DNA of 64,000 bases from Stutzerimonas kunmingensis (GTDB lineage Bacteria; Pseudomonadota; Gammaproteobacteria; Pseudomonadales; Pseudomonadaceae), in NCBI RefSeq assembly GCF_014764705.1, contig NZ_JACXXG010000018.1, forward strand, positions 22,037 to 86,036, read 5' to 3'. A model generated the notes under the pieces. The model was given only the letters and a program-made list of their open reading frames with translations, was not told the DNA's origin and ran no database searches. The position numbers and the translations under genes are program-made. Below, piece by piece: positions 1 to 9,669 of the stretch (position 1 is its first letter; each line of letters begins with the position of its first letter).

Positions 1-1121
1 GCGAGCTTGGCAAGGAGCTGGTTATTGAGCTGCAGCGGCTTGGCGTGGAAGTCATAGCGGTCGACCGCTACGCCAATGCACCAGCCATGCAGGTTGCGCA
101 CCGCAGCCACGTGGTCGACATGCTCGACGGTGCTGCGCTGCGAGCGTTGATCGAGCAGGAGCGACCGCATTACATCGTGCCGGAGATCGAGGCCATCGCC
201 ACCGCTACCCTGGTCGAGCTGGAGGGCGAAGGCTACACCGTGATACCCACGGCCCGGGCCGCGCAGCTGACGATGAATCGCGAAGGCATTCGCCGACTGG
301 CCGCAGAGGAGCTGGGCTTGCCGACTTCACCCTATCGCTTCGCGGATTCGCTGGAGGAGTGTCGCTCGGCGGCGATGACGCTGGGCTTTCCCTGTCTGGT
401 CAAGCCGGTGATGAGCTCGTCCGGCAAGGGGCAGTCGGTGCTGCGCAGCGAAGCCGATATCAATGCCGCCTGGGGTTATGCGCAGGCCGGCGGTCGTGCA
501 GGTCGCGGCCGGGTCATCGTCGAGGGCTTCATCGACTTTGATTATGAAATCACCTTGCTGACGGTGCGCCATGCGGGTGGCACGAGCTTCTGTGAGCCGG
601 TCGGCCACCGCCAGGAGAAGGGCGACTATCAAGAGTCATGGCAGCCGCAGCCGATGGCGCCGGCGGCGATGGCCGAGGCGAAGCGCATTGCACTGGCGGT
701 CACCGAGGCGTTGGGTGGGCGGGGCATCTTTGGCGTCGAGTTGTTCGTCAAAGGCGATCAGGTCTGGTTCTGCGAAATCTCCCCGCGTCCTCACGATACC
801 GGCCTTGTGACACTGGTTTCGCAGGACCTTTCCGAGTTCGCGCTGCATGCGCGGGCCATTCTCGGCCTGCCGATTCCGAGCATCCGCCAGATGGGCTCGG
901 CGGCTTCAGCGGTGATTCTGGTAGAAGGTGAATCCACCGAAGTGAGCTTCGGCAATCTCGCTGCTGCGCTTGCAGAACCGGATACCGCGCTGCGTCTGTT
1001 CGGCAAGCCCGGTGTAAGCGGCCAACGGCGCATGGGGGTCGCGCTGGCGCGGGACGTATCCATCGATGCGGCGAGAGAAAAGGCGTTGCGTGCAGCTGCC
1101 GCGGTGAAAGTGGAGCTGTGA
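1..1121 (+). CDS. purT: Formate-dependent phosphoribosylglycinamide formyltransferase PurT, 5'-truncated
   Basis: PurT makes formyl-GAR from GAR, formate and ATP in the third step of purine synthesis, in the cytosol. The reading frame is already open at the window edge (first whole codon at base 3, reading [17 protein letters not shown]), so about 20 N-terminal residues are missing if the usual length near 392 applies. ATP-grasp features are visible: [16 protein letters not shown] for nucleotide binding, then [27 protein letters not shown] in pieces near residue 250, carrying the metal-binding Glu residues. It ends cleanly at 1121. The next gene is convergent. The internal GTG at 45 is not the start. 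Confidence 0.95.
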   Translation, partial: ELGKELVIELQRLGVEVIAVDRYANAPAMQVAHRSHVVDMLDGAALRALIEQERPHYIVPEIEAIATATLVELEGEGYTVIPTARAAQLTMNREGIRRLAAEELGLPTSPYRFADSLEECRSAAMTLGFPCLVKPVMSSSGKGQSVLRSEADINAAWGYAQAGGRAGRGRVIVEGFIDFDYEITLLTVRHAGGTSFCEPVGHRQEKGDYQESWQPQPMAPAAMAEAKRIALAVTEALGGRGIFGVELFVKGDQVWFCEISPRPHDTGLVTLVSQDLSEFALHARAILGLPIPSIRQMGSAASAVILVEGESTEVSFGNLAAALAEPDTALRLFGKPGVSGQRRMGVALARDVSIDAAREKALRAAAAVKVEL

Positions 1122-1151
1122 GGCTGGCGGGCCGGCTTGCTGCCGCCCCGA

Positions 1152-2438
1152 TTACTCGGGTTGCTGCTCGTCCGAGGATGTGTCGTCGATGGTCCAGGCG
1201 CGTACGCTTTTCACGCGGTTATCGGCCGCTTGCAGGATTTCCAGCCGGTAGTTGCCGATCTGCAAGCAGATGCCGCTATCCGGCATGTGCTCAAGGGCCT
1301 CGGTGATGAGGCCGTTGAGCGTCTTGGGGCCGTCGCAAGGCAACTTCCACCCGAGGGCCCGGTTTACCTCGCGAATGTAGGCGGCGCCATCGATCACCAG
1401 CGTGCCGTCGTCCTGCGGGTGAATATCCGGGCTGCGCAGTACGTCCTGATTGCTGAACTCGCCGACGATCTCTTCGAGGATGTCCTCAAGCGTGACGATG
1501 CCGCGGACGTCGCCGTATTCGTCGACCACGATGCCGATCCGTCGCTTCTGCTTCTGGAAGTTCAGCAGCTGGGTGGAAAGCGGAGTATTTTCCGGTACGA
1601 AATAGGGTTCGTTACAGGCTTCGAGCAGGCTTTCCTTGGTTAGCTGGTCATGACTGAGCAGGCGGGCAATCTGTCGCATATGGACGATGCCTTCGATCTG
1701 GTTGATGTCGTTGCGAAACACCGGCAGGCGAGTATGTGGCGTGGTGCGCAGCTGACCGATGATCGATTCCAGATCGTCATCGAGATCGATCCCGGTAACC
1801 TCGTTGCGCGGGATCATGATGTCGTCGACAGTGACCCGCTCCAGGTCGAGAATGCCGAGCAACATGCTCTGGCGATTCAGCGGCAGGTCGGTGCCGGATT
1901 CGCGTACGACGCTGCGTAGCTCCTCGGTGGACAGGCTGTCGTTGCCCTTGTTGGACAGGTCGACGCCAAGCAGCTTGAGCAGCCCGTTGCTTACCCAGCC
2001 GAGCATGGCAACCAGGGGATAAAGCACCTTCTGCAACAGCTTCAGCGGCAGGCTGACCGGGTAGGCGACAATCTCCGGGCGTAGTGCGGCCAGGGTTTTC
2101 GGCGTGATTTCGCCGAAGATCAGCAAGATGATGGTCAGGCCGATGGTGGCAATCGCGATCCCTGCTTCGCCCCATAGCTGCATCGCGAGCACGGTGGCGA
2201 TGGATGAGGCCAGGATGTTGACGAAGTTGTTGCCAACCAGAATGGTGCCCAGCAGGCGGTCAGGATGGGCCAGCAGTTCGCTGGCGCGCTGCGCGCCTCG
2301 ATGCCCTTCCTTGGCCTGATGCCTGAGGCGGTAGCGGTTGAGGCTGAGCATGCCGGTTTCGGAGCTGGAGAAGAATGCCGAGCACAGCAGCAGAAAGACC
2401 AGCAGTCCGACCAGAAAGCCGGGGTGTAGATTTTCCAC
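1152..2438 (-). CDS. CNNM/CBS-domain membrane protein (CorB/YfjD type, HlyC/CorC family)
   Basis: This 428-residue protein has an N-terminal DUF21/CNNM membrane domain (hydrophobic spans near residues 8-28, 60-80, 85-110 and 125-150, with the family motif SSSETGMLSLN at 24-34), two CBS domains (about 200-330, including IMIPRNEVTGID and VVDEYGDVRGIVTLEDILEEIVGE split over the pair) and a C-terminal CorC_HlyC domain. Family members are linked to magnesium or cobalt efflux and ion homeostasis; the real substrate cannot be read from sequence. It is followed 17 bases downstream in the transcript direction by no same-strand gene, but its upstream neighbour, a CcsA-like gene, ends only 18 bases before its start, so the two look co-transcribed. 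Confidence 0.88.
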   Translation of the reverse strand: MENLHPGFLVGLLVFLLLCSAFFSSSETGMLSLNRYRLRHQAKEGHRGAQRASELLAHPDRLLGTILVGNNFVNILASSIATVLAMQLWGEAGIAIATIGLTIILLIFGEITPKTLAALRPEIVAYPVSLPLKLLQKVLYPLVAMLGWVSNGLLKLLGVDLSNKGNDSLSTEELRSVVRESGTDLPLNRQSMLLGILDLERVTVDDIMIPRNEVTGIDLDDDLESIIGQLRTTPHTRLPVFRNDINQIEGIVHMRQIARLLSHDQLTKESLLEACNEPYFVPENTPLSTQLLNFQKQKRRIGIVVDEYGDVRGIVTLEDILEEIVGEFSNQDVLRSPDIHPQDDGTLVIDGAAYIREVNRALGWKLPCDGPKTLNGLITEALEHMPDSGICLQIGNYRLEILQAADNRVKSVRAWTIDDTSSDEQQPE

Positions 2439-2455
2439 GGGTTAGCCTGTTTGCG

Positions 2456-3256
2456 TCAGATGTGCAGGATGAATTCGCGGACGAGCTTGCTGCCGAAATA
2501 CGCCAGCATCAGCAGGCAGAAACCGACCAGTGTCCAGCGGATGGCCTTGTAGCCGCGCCAGCCAAGCTGGTGGCGCCCCCACAGCAGCAGGCCGAAGACG
2601 ATCCAGGCAACCACCGAAAGGAGTGTCTTGTGGACCAGGTGCTGCGCAAAAAGGTCATCAAGAAACAGCCAGCCGGAAAGCAGTGAGGCGGACAGAAGCA
2701 GCCAACCTGCCCAGAGAAAGCCGAACAACAGGCTTTCCATCGTCTGCAGAGGCGGGAAGTTGCGGATCAGGCCCGAGGGATGCTTGTGCTTGAGGTGGTG
2801 ATCCTGCAGCAGCAGCAACAAGGCCTGGAAGACCGCAATGGTCAGCATGCCGTAGGCCAGGATCGACAGCAGGATATGCGCGAGTATGCCCGGCTCCTCA
2901 GCAATCGCAGGTGCAGTGCCGGATGGGGCGAACTGGGCGAAGAGTACCGTCAGGCAGCCCAGTGGAAAGAGCAGCAGCAGCAGGTTTTCCACTGGCATCC
3001 GATGCAGCGCCAGTAGTATCAGCAGGATGACAGCAGCGGCAATCAGGCTTGAGGCGGTGAAGAAGTCCAAGTGCAGGCCGCTTGGTGATATCAGCTGGAT
3101 GAAAAGGCTGATCCCATGGGCAAGCAGAGCGAGCAGTCCGACTGTCAGCAGCAGACGTCTGTCCGGCACGGCGCGTTGTGCCAGACGCAAACTTTGATAA
3201 CCCGTGGCGCCGGCATACAGAGCCGCGGCGGCAAGGCTGGGTAGCAGAGGGTGCAT
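2456..3256 (-). CDS. CcsA/YpjD-like cytochrome c assembly membrane protein
   Basis: A 266-residue, strongly hydrophobic protein with about eight predicted membrane spans and the compact Cytochrom_C_asm layout. Conserved His residues in loops (for example in LAHILLSILAYGMLTIAVFQ and VHKTLLSVVAWIVFG) fit haem handling. I chose the ATG at 3256 (MHPLLPSLAAAALYAG) because the open frame upstream encodes a non-hydrophobic, Cys/His-containing stretch unlike the family and the hydrophobic N-terminus starts here. Homologues in pseudomonads lie next to ffh, divergently transcribed, as here. Its exact role in cytochrome c maturation is inferred from the family only. It probably leads an operon with the downstream CNNM/CBS gene. 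Confidence 0.8.
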   Translation of the reverse strand: MHPLLPSLAAAALYAGATGYQSLRLAQRAVPDRRLLLTVGLLALLAHGISLFIQLISPSGLHLDFFTASSLIAAAVILLILLALHRMPVENLLLLLFPLGCLTVLFAQFAPSGTAPAIAEEPGILAHILLSILAYGMLTIAVFQALLLLLQDHHLKHKHPSGLIRNFPPLQTMESLLFGFLWAGWLLLSASLLSGWLFLDDLFAQHLVHKTLLSVVAWIVFGLLLWGRHQLGWRGYKAIRWTLVGFCLLMLAYFGSKLVREFILHI

Positions 3257-3463
3257 AAGTTCCGGTAACGGGCTCGAAAGGTCGTGAGTGTGGCACAAAG
3301 ACCCGAGGCGCAAAAGCGGTGGCCGGGTTACGGATCGTCACGGCGTGCGATGCGCCGCATGCTGCGCCATCCATCCCTGGCTTTGGGTCGCGCGGCGGCT
3401 GGCGCGGCCAGGTAAATACGAAAAGCCGTGCAGTCGGGGTACCGGCCGGACGCCCGCACCTTC

Positions 3464-3469
3464 TATAAT
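3464..3469 (+). promoter_or_regulatory. Candidate -10 box of the ffh promoter
   Basis: A perfect TATAAT lies 34 bases upstream of the ffh ATG, in the gap between ffh and the divergent CcsA-like gene. The -35 region at 17-bp distance is GC-rich and does not match well, so only the -10 is called. Confidence 0.5.
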
Positions 3470-3502
3470 CTCGCCCTTCAGCACCACAGCGTGGAATGGC
3501 TC

Positions 3503-4879
3503 ATGTTCGAAAACCTAACCGACCGCCTCTCACAAACGCTTCGCCACGTCACCGGCAAGGCGAAGCTGACCGAGGACAACATCAAGGACACGCTGCGTGA
3601 AGTGCGGATGGCGCTGCTCGAGGCCGACGTCGCACTGCCGGTGGTCAAGGAGTTCGTCAATCGGGTCAAGGAGCGCGCTGTTGGCACCGAGGTCTCGAAG
3701 AGCCTGACTCCGGGTCAGGCGTTCGTGAAGATCGTTCGCGCAGAGCTGGAAGAGTTGATGGGCGCGGCCAACGAGGACCTGGCGCTTCAGGTCACTCCGC
3801 CGGCCGTGGTGCTGATGGCCGGCCTGCAGGGGGCGGGCAAGACCACCACCGTGGGGAAGCTGGCGCGCTTCCTCAAGGAGCGCAAGAAGAAGAGCGTGCT
3901 GGTGGTTTCGGCTGACGTCTATCGTCCGGCTGCGATCAAGCAGCTCGAAACCCTGGCCGGCGAAGTGGGTGTGACCTTCTTCCCTTCCGATATCAGCCAG
4001 AAGCCGGTGGAGATCGCCCAGGCGGCCATCCGTGAAGCCAAGCTCAAGTTCATTGACGTGGTGCTGGTGGATACTGCCGGTCGTCTGGCCGTTGATGCCG
4101 AGATGATGGCCGAGATCCAGGCTGTACACGCCGCGATCAATCCTGCCGAAACGCTGTTCGTGGTCGATGCCATGACGGGCCAGGACGCGGCAAACACCGC
4201 CAAGGCGTTCGGCGAAGCACTGCCGCTGACCGGTGTGGTGTTGACCAAGGTGGATGGCGATGCGCGTGGTGGTGCCGCGCTTTCGGTGCGGCACGTGACC
4301 GGGAAGCCGATCAAGTTCCTCGGCATGGGCGAGAAGAGTGACGCCCTTGAACCTTTCCATCCGGATCGTATCGCCTCTCGCATCCTCGGCATGGGCGATG
4401 TGCTCAGCCTTATCGAGCAGGCCGAGCAGACCCTTGATCGCGAGAAGGCCGAGAAGCTCACCAAGAAGCTCAAGAAGGGCAAAGGGTTCGATCTCGAGGA
4501 CTTCCGCGATCAGCTACAGCAGATGAAGAACATGGGCGGCCTCGGTGGCTTGATGGACAAGCTGCCATCGATCGGTGGCGTCAACCTGTCGCAGATGGGG
4601 CATGCTCAGGGCGCAGCGGAGAAGCAGTTCATGCAGATGGAGGCGATCATCAACTCGATGACGCCTGCCGAGCGACGCAATCCTGACATCATCAGTGGAT
4701 CGCGCAAGCGCCGTATCGCCATGGGGTCAGGTACCCAGGTGCAGGATATCGGCCGGCTGATCAAGCAGCACAAGCAGATGCAGAAGATGATGAAAAAGGT
4801 CACCGGCAAGGGTGGCATGACCAAGATGATGCGCGGCATGGGCGGCATGTTCCCAGGCGGCGGCATGCCGAAGTTCTAG
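3503..4879 (+). CDS. ffh: Signal recognition particle protein Ffh
   Basis: Ffh binds 4.5S RNA and signal sequences of nascent membrane proteins and delivers ribosomes to FtsY. The 458-residue product begins MFENLTDRLSQTLRHVTGK, the standard N domain start; the frame is open upstream but that part is not conserved. The GTPase domain shows G1 GLQGAGKTTTVGKLA (near 106), DTAGRL, and TKVDGDARGG. The C-terminal M domain is methionine-rich, ending MMRGMGGMFPGGGMPKF. Length matches the family. It is transcribed toward the rpsP operon, separated by 203 bases that contain a hairpin and a separate promoter. Confidence 0.97.
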   Translation: MFENLTDRLSQTLRHVTGKAKLTEDNIKDTLREVRMALLEADVALPVVKEFVNRVKERAVGTEVSKSLTPGQAFVKIVRAELEELMGAANEDLALQVTPPAVVLMAGLQGAGKTTTVGKLARFLKERKKKSVLVVSADVYRPAAIKQLETLAGEVGVTFFPSDISQKPVEIAQAAIREAKLKFIDVVLVDTAGRLAVDAEMMAEIQAVHAAINPAETLFVVDAMTGQDAANTAKAFGEALPLTGVVLTKVDGDARGGAALSVRHVTGKPIKFLGMGEKSDALEPFHPDRIASRILGMGDVLSLIEQAEQTLDREKAEKLTKKLKKGKGFDLEDFRDQLQQMKNMGGLGGLMDKLPSIGGVNLSQMGHAQGAAEKQFMQMEAIINSMTPAERRNPDIISGSRKRRIAMGSGTQVQDIGRLIKQHKQMQKMMKKVTGKGGMTKMMRGMGGMFPGGGMPKF

Positions 4880-4889
4880 AGAGTGTCTT

Positions 4890-4910
4890 GTCGCGGCGCT
4901 GAGCCGCGAC
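4890..4910 (+). terminator. Stem-loop after ffh, terminator-like but without a T tract
   Basis: An inverted repeat GTCGCGGC / GCCGCGAC with a 5-base loop follows the ffh stop by about ten bases. No run of T follows, so it may stabilise the 3' end or act weakly as a terminator. Confidence 0.4.
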
Positions 4911-4976
4911 GTAATGCGGTCTGCAGCCTGATGCCGGGTATCACCTAGCTCCGGCTGAGACCTTTAGTAAAAGAGT

Positions 4977-5004
4977 TTGCAAAATCCCCGGCATTCCTTA
5001 AAAT
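4977..5004 (+). promoter_or_regulatory. Candidate sigma-70 promoter of rpsP-rimM-trmD-rplS
   Basis: TTGCAA at 4977-4982 and TAAAAT at 4999-5004 are separated by 16 bases and lie about 80 bases upstream of the rpsP start. The transcript leader would carry the palindrome GGGCCTAGGCCC at 5015-5026, whose role is unknown. Confidence 0.5.
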
Positions 5005-5082
5005 GTGCGGCCTTTCGGGCCTAGGCCCATTTTAAGTGTGTGCCTTAAGTAAGTTAGCACCGACTACAGGAACGATGTTCAC

Positions 5083-5334
5083 ATGGTAACTATTCGTCTC
5101 GCCCGTGGCGGCTCCAAGAAGCGCCCTTTCTACCACCTGACCGTGACCAACAGCCGCAACCCGCGTGATGGTCGCTTCGTCGAGCGCATCGGTTTCTTCA
5201 ACCCGATCGCCACTGGTGCGGAAGTGAAGCTTTCTGTAAACCAGGAGCGCGCTACTTACTGGCTGAGCCAGGGCGCACAGCCGTCTGAGCGCGTTGCTCA
5301 GCTGCTGAAGGAAGCTGCTAAGGCCGCTGCCTGA
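5083..5334 (+). CDS. rpsP: 30S ribosomal protein bS16
   Basis: An 83-residue basic protein starting [19 protein letters not shown], the signature of S16, an early-assembly protein of the small ribosomal subunit. Length and sequence match gammaproteobacterial S16. It is the first gene of the conserved rpsP-rimM-trmD-rplS operon; rimM begins five bases after its stop. The ribosome binding site is weakly defined (CAGGAACG upstream of the ATG). Confidence 0.98.
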   Translation: MVTIRLARGGSKKRPFYHLTVTNSRNPRDGRFVERIGFFNPIATGAEVKLSVNQERATYWLSQGAQPSERVAQLLKEAAKAAA

Positions 5335-5339
5335 ATCTC

Positions 5340-5876
5340 ATGAACGCAACGTCTGCTCCGGTCGATGACCTGGTTGTCATCGGCAAGATCGTTTCGGTGC
5401 ATGGCGTACGCGGTGACGTAAAGGTCTATTCCTTTACTGATCCGATCGACAACCTGCTGGGCTATCGACGCTGGACGCTGAGGCGAGGCGACGAGGTGAA
5501 GCAGGTCGAGTTGGTCAAGGGGCGCCTCCAGGGGAAGATCCTGGTGGCAACGCTGAGTGGGTTGGATGATCGCGAAGTTGCGCGTACCTACGCCGATTTC
5601 GAGATATGCATCCCGCGTAGCGAACTGCCCGCCTTGGACGACGGTGAGTACTACTGGTATCAGCTTCAGGGCTTGAAGGTCATCAATCAGGCTGGGCAGT
5701 TGCTTGGTCAGATCGATCACCTGCTTGAAACCGGAGCCAACGACGTGATGGTCGTGAAGCCTTGTGCTGAAAGCCTGGACGATCGCGAGCGTCTGCTGCC
5801 TTACACCGATCAATGCGTGTTGAAGATCGATCTGGTAGCGGGCGAGATGCAGGTCGATTGGGACGCGGATTTCTGA
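5340..5876 (+). CDS. rimM: Ribosome maturation factor RimM
   Basis: RimM binds S19 in the 30S head and assists 16S rRNA processing. The 178-residue protein has the N-terminal RimM domain ([23 protein letters not shown] in pieces, residues 10-35) and a C-terminal PRC barrel that begins near [17 protein letters not shown] and contains the conserved [14 protein letters not shown]. The ATG at 5340 follows rpsP by five bases and shares its Shine-Dalgarno context within the rpsP end. Second gene of the operon; trmD begins five bases after its stop. Confidence 0.97.
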   Translation: MNATSAPVDDLVVIGKIVSVHGVRGDVKVYSFTDPIDNLLGYRRWTLRRGDEVKQVELVKGRLQGKILVATLSGLDDREVARTYADFEICIPRSELPALDDGEYYWYQLQGLKVINQAGQLLGQIDHLLETGANDVMVVKPCAESLDDRERLLPYTDQCVLKIDLVAGEMQVDWDADF

Positions 5877-5881
5877 ACGGC

Positions 5882-6634
5882 ATGTCCGCTTTGCGCGTCG
5901 AGGTCATCAGCCTTTTCCCGGATATGTTCGCAGCGATATGTGACTACGGGATTACCAGTCGTGCCGTGAAGCAGGGGTTGTTGCAGTTGAGCTGCTGGAA
6001 CCCCAGAAGCTACACCGAAGACCGCCACCAAACAGTGGACGACCGCCCATTCGGCGGTGGCCCCGGCATGGTGATGAAGATCAAGCCGCTCGAGCTTGCC
6101 TTGGCTGACGCCAAACAGGCTGCGGGTGAGACGGCGAAGGTGATCTACCTCTCGCCGCAGGGGCGCCAGCTGAAACAGGCTGATGTCCGCGAGATGGCAA
6201 AAGAGGATGCGCTTATCCTGATTGCCGGTCGCTACGAAGGTATTGATGAGCGCTTCATCGAAGCGCATGTCGATGAGGAATGGTCGATTGGTGATTACGT
6301 GTTGTCCGGTGGCGAGTTGCCGGCAATGGTGCTGATCGACGCCGTGACGAGGCTGCTTCCGGGCGCCCTGGGTCATGCTGGTTCCGCCGAGGAGGATTCG
6401 TTCACCGACGGCCTGCTCGACTGTCCGCACTACACGCGTCCTGAGGTGTATGCGGGTAAATGTGTTCCTGATGTGCTGCTCAGCGGCAACCACGAACACA
6501 TCCGACGCTGGCGCTTGCAGCAGTCCCTTGGAAGGACCTGGGAGCGACGCGCCGATCTTCTGGATAGCCGCTCGCTTTCTGGAGAAGAACAGAAGCTGCT
6601 GGCGGAATACATCCGCCAGCGGGACGATAGTTAA
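5882..6634 (+). CDS. trmD: tRNA (guanine-N1-)-methyltransferase TrmD
   Basis: TrmD methylates G37 next to the anticodon using S-adenosylmethionine, which prevents +1 frameshifting. The 250-residue product starts [16 protein letters not shown]; an upstream extension overlapping rimM is open but not conserved. SPOUT trefoil-knot motifs are visible: [28 protein letters not shown] and [17 protein letters not shown]. The C-terminal helical part contains [10 protein letters not shown] and HIRRWR. Third gene of the operon, followed 42 bases later by rplS. Confidence 0.97.
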   Translation: MSALRVEVISLFPDMFAAICDYGITSRAVKQGLLQLSCWNPRSYTEDRHQTVDDRPFGGGPGMVMKIKPLELALADAKQAAGETAKVIYLSPQGRQLKQADVREMAKEDALILIAGRYEGIDERFIEAHVDEEWSIGDYVLSGGELPAMVLIDAVTRLLPGALGHAGSAEEDSFTDGLLDCPHYTRPEVYAGKCVPDVLLSGNHEHIRRWRLQQSLGRTWERRADLLDSRSLSGEEQKLLAEYIRQRDDS

Positions 6635-6676
6635 CGTATCGATGGCAACCCACAGGGTTGACCTTAGGAGCACAGC

Positions 6677-7027
6677 ATGACCAACAAGATCATTCAGCAG
6701 CTCGAAGCCGAGCAGATGAACAAAGAAATCCCGCCGTTCGCACCGGGCGACACCGTTATCGTTCAGGTGAAGGTGAAGGAAGGCGAGCGTCAGCGTCTGC
6801 AGGCCTTCGAAGGCGTCGTGATTGGCAAGCGCAACCGCGGTCTGAACAGTGCTTTCACCGTTCGCAAGATCTCCAACGGTGTAGGCGTCGAGCGTACTTT
6901 CCAGAGCTACAGCCCGATGGTCGACAGCATCAGCGTCAAGCGTCGCGGTGACGTGCGCAAGGCCAAGCTGTACTACCTCCGCGCGCTGTCCGGCAAGGCC
7001 GCCCGCATCAAGGAAAAGCTGGTCTAA
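6677..7027 (+). CDS. rplS: 50S ribosomal protein bL19
   Basis: A 116-residue basic protein ([19 protein letters not shown] at the N-terminus, ending [12 protein letters not shown]) matching L19, which sits at the 30S-50S interface. It has a good ribosome binding site (TTAGGAGC) ten bases upstream. Last gene of the rpsP operon, ended by a strong intrinsic terminator starting about 15 bases after the stop. Confidence 0.98.
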   Translation: MTNKIIQQLEAEQMNKEIPPFAPGDTVIVQVKVKEGERQRLQAFEGVVIGKRNRGLNSAFTVRKISNGVGVERTFQSYSPMVDSISVKRRGDVRKAKLYYLRALSGKAARIKEKLV

Positions 7028-7041
7028 GACCGCGGTTCCGC

Positions 7042-7071
7042 AAAAAAAGCAGCCCTCGGGCTGCTTTTTTC
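7042..7071 (+). terminator. Intrinsic terminator of the rpsP-rplS operon
   Basis: Eight-pair stem AGCAGCCC / GGGCTGCT with a two-base loop core, preceded by seven A and followed by a run of T. Confidence 0.92.
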
Positions 7072-7218
7072 GTTTCTAGGGCCTGCTGATTCCGGCGGAG
7101 CGAGACTTGTGCCTGCGATTGGGGCAGCGATCGGATGAAGAGATTCCGATTCGTTTGCGCTCTGGCCGCATCGGGACGCCTGTGGAAAACTGTTGCCCCC
7201 CTTCTGATTGAAGCTGTC

Positions 7219-8115
7219 ATGCCTGCACTCGACGACCCCGTCATCGACCGTTACCTCGATGCGCTCTGGCTGGAAAAAGGGCTGGCGGACAATAGCCGCG
7301 AGGCCTACCGCAGCGACCTCGCATTGTTCAACGGCTGGCTGGAGGAGCGAGGCGTTCGACTTGCCACCGCCGGGCGCGAGATCATTCTCGATTACCTCGC
7401 ATGGCGTCTGAACAATGGTTACAAGGCGCGCTCCACGGCGCGCTTTCTGTCAGGCTTACGGGGCTTTTATCGCTACCTGTTACGCGAGGGCGAGATCGCC
7501 GTCGATCCGACCTTGCGCGTGGATCTGCCACGGCTTGGACGTCCCTTGCCGAAAGCGCTGTCCGAAGCCGATGTAGAGGCATTGCTGACGGCGCCAGATA
7601 TTGGAGAGCCGTTAGGTCTGCGTGATCGCGCCATGCTCGAGGTGCTTTATGCCTGCGGGTTGCGGGTTACCGAGTTGATCAGCCTGACGCTCGAGCAGGT
7701 AAGCATGCGCCAGGGCGTCGTGCGAACGTTCGGTAAAGGTAATAAAGAGCGTCTTGTGCCGCTTGGCGATGAAGCTTTGCACTGGCTGGAGCGTTATCAG
7801 CGCGATGGTCGTGAACTCTTGCTCTCGGGCAAGGCCAGTGATGTGCTGTTTCCCAGTCAGCGCGGTGGCCAGATGACACGCCAGACCTTCTGGCACCGGA
7901 TCAAGCTGCACGCGAAGGTCGCCGGTGTCGCCGCATCGATTTCACCGCATACCTTGCGCCACGCTTTCGCCACGCACTTGCTCAACCATGGCGCGGATCT
8001 GCGCACCGTGCAGATGTTGCTTGGTCACAGCGACCTGTCGACCACTCAGATCTACACCCACATTGCGCGAGCGCGGTTGCAGGAGTTGCATGCGGCGCAC
8101 CATCCACGCGGCTAG
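7219..8115 (+). CDS. xerD: Site-specific tyrosine recombinase XerD
   Basis: XerD works with XerC and FtsK at dif to resolve chromosome dimers. The 298-residue product shows an N-terminal SAM-like core-binding domain (LADNSREAYRSDLALF, residues 16-31) and the catalytic domain with the R-K-H-R-H-Y set: Arg in ACGLRVTELI, Lys in GKGNKERLVPL, HTLRHAFATHLL, LGHSDLSTTQIYTHI with the nucleophile Tyr. I chose the ATG at 7219 (MPALDDPVIDRYLDALWLEKG) over an upstream ATG at 7135, because XerD proteins are close to 298 residues. The neighbouring dsbC downstream is the usual XerD partner in gammaproteobacteria. Confidence 0.95.
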   Translation: MPALDDPVIDRYLDALWLEKGLADNSREAYRSDLALFNGWLEERGVRLATAGREIILDYLAWRLNNGYKARSTARFLSGLRGFYRYLLREGEIAVDPTLRVDLPRLGRPLPKALSEADVEALLTAPDIGEPLGLRDRAMLEVLYACGLRVTELISLTLEQVSMRQGVVRTFGKGNKERLVPLGDEALHWLERYQRDGRELLLSGKASDVLFPSQRGGQMTRQTFWHRIKLHAKVAGVAASISPHTLRHAFATHLLNHGADLRTVQMLLGHSDLSTTQIYTHIARARLQELHAAHHPRG

Positions 8116-8239
8116 GGCAGAGCGCCGGCGCTGGTAGGCCGTGGTCTCGGCGGCGGCCCAGAGAAGCAGCTAGCAGTTTGTACGGCATGGCTATGATAGG
8201 CTTTGCGCCTTTCCCCGATTGTCGCTGCCAGGAGTTTCC

Positions 8240-8965
8240 ATGGGCGTGATTCGTATGTTCGCTGCCGCCGTTGCAGGTCTGGCCAGCGTTGTTGTAATGG
8301 CCGCCGATCCGGATCAGGCGATTCGCCAGTCTTTGCAGAAGATCCAGCCGGACATGCCCATCGAGGCTATTGCCGAGAGCCCGATGCCCGGGGTTTATCA
8401 GGTTCAGCTGGAGGGCGGGCGGCAGCTGTATGCCAGCGCTGATGGGCAGTTCGTCATCCAGGGCTATCTCTACCAGTTCAAGGATGGTCAGGCCGTCAAC
8501 CTGACCGAGCAAGCTCAAAGCAAGTCGGTGGCCAAGCAGATCAACTCGATCCCGGCCAGCGAGATGGTGGTGTTCGCGCCCAAGGAACCCAAGACCCATA
8601 TCACCGTATTTACCGATACTGACTGTGGCTACTGCCAGAAGCTGCACAGCGAGGTTTCGCAGTTGAACCGCCTCGGCGTTGAGGTTCGCTATGTCGCGTT
8701 TCCGCGGCAGGGGATGGGTAGCCATGGGGCCAATACCCTGACCAGCGTGTGGTGCGCCAAGGATCGCCAGGACGCCATGAACAAGGCCAAGGCGCGTGAA
8801 GATCTGCCCACAGCCAGCTGCGAGACGCCTATCGAAAAGCAGTATCAGCTTGGCCAGATGATCGGCGTACAGGGCACGCCTGCCATCATTCTCGCCAACG
8901 GTCAGATGATTCCCGGCTATCAGCCGGCGGCCCAATTAGCAGAAGTTGCGCTCGCTGCCGAGTAA
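8240..8965 (+). CDS. dsbC: Periplasmic disulfide isomerase DsbC
   Basis: DsbC shuffles wrong disulfides in the periplasm and is kept reduced by DsbD. The 241-residue precursor has a signal peptide ending near VVMAADP (residues 1-22), a DsbC/G N-terminal dimerisation domain (about 25-85) and a thioredoxin-like domain with the active site DTDCGYCQKLH (CGYC near residue 130). A second Cys pair in SVWCAKDR and TASCETP fits the structural disulfide. The ATG at 8240 follows CAGGAG by six bases. A TATGAT sequence at 8192-8197 may be its -10 box. Confidence 0.95.
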   Translation: MGVIRMFAAAVAGLASVVVMAADPDQAIRQSLQKIQPDMPIEAIAESPMPGVYQVQLEGGRQLYASADGQFVIQGYLYQFKDGQAVNLTEQAQSKSVAKQINSIPASEMVVFAPKEPKTHITVFTDTDCGYCQKLHSEVSQLNRLGVEVRYVAFPRQGMGSHGANTLTSVWCAKDRQDAMNKAKAREDLPTASCETPIEKQYQLGQMIGVQGTPAIILANGQMIPGYQPAAQLAEVALAAE

Positions 8966-9068
8966 TGCGTTGAGGCCATTGGTCCGATTCATTCGGGCTG
9001 ATTGCCGATAGTGGAACTGGCTGGCCTGATGCGTTCAAAACCCTAAGGGTCTGAATGAGGAGGGCGTG

Positions 9069-9587
9069 ATGAAGCTCGAAGGTTCCTGTCACTGTCAGGC
9101 TGTGCGGTTCAGCCTAGAATCCGCGCAGCCGTATCCTTTCATGCGCTGCTACTGCTCGATCTGTCGCAAGACAGCGGGTGGCGGCGGCTACGCGATCAAT
9201 CTTGGTGGTGACTATCGAAGCCTGCAGGTCGAGGGGCGGGAGCATCTTGGCGTCTACCAGGCGCATATCACCGATGCCGAGACTGGCGAGGTAAAGATCA
9301 GTGATGGTCGCCGCCACTTCTGTCGACACTGCGCCAGTGCGTTGTGGTTGTGGGATCCGAGCTGGCCCGAGCTGGTGCATCCCTTTGCATCGGCGATCGA
9401 CACCGATCTGCCCATCCCGCTGGAGCACACGCATCTGATGCTCGACTCCAAGGCCAGTTGGGTAGAGCCGCAGGTACAGGGACATGATCGCTGTTTTGCC
9501 GAATACCCGGATGAGTCGCTCGCGCAATGGCATCAGCGGTTGAAACTTGACGATCGGGCGTGCCCGCAGCAAGGCGAGGCTGATTGA
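9069..9587 (+). CDS. GFA-fold zinc protein (glutathione-dependent formaldehyde-activating enzyme/CENP-V family)
   Basis: A 172-residue protein with the Mss4-like GFA fold: GSCHCQAVRF at residues 5-14, CYCSICRKTAGGG around 30-40, and HFCRHCAS around 83-90. These Cys residues are the usual zinc ligands. The family name reflects a proposed formaldehyde-glutathione activity for one member; most members are uncharacterised and the substrate here is unknown. The ATG at 9069 is preferred to a GTG three bases upstream because of the GAGGAGG sequence seven bases before it. It stands alone between dsbC and hom. Confidence 0.8.
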   Translation: MKLEGSCHCQAVRFSLESAQPYPFMRCYCSICRKTAGGGGYAINLGGDYRSLQVEGREHLGVYQAHITDAETGEVKISDGRRHFCRHCASALWLWDPSWPELVHPFASAIDTDLPIPLEHTHLMLDSKASWVEPQVQGHDRCFAEYPDESLAQWHQRLKLDDRACPQQGEAD

Positions 9588-9669
9588 CTAAAAGCTGCTC
9601 CCTTCGTAATGTGCGACTCTTTTGTCGACCGGCAGGTCCGGTCGTCTCGCTGTGAATGGGGAGTTCAGC

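Noticed and set aside
5015..5026. GGGCCTAGGCCC palindrome in the rpsP leader as an operator
   Set aside because: Only a short GC-rich palindrome; no known regulator pattern fits, so it is mentioned but not called.
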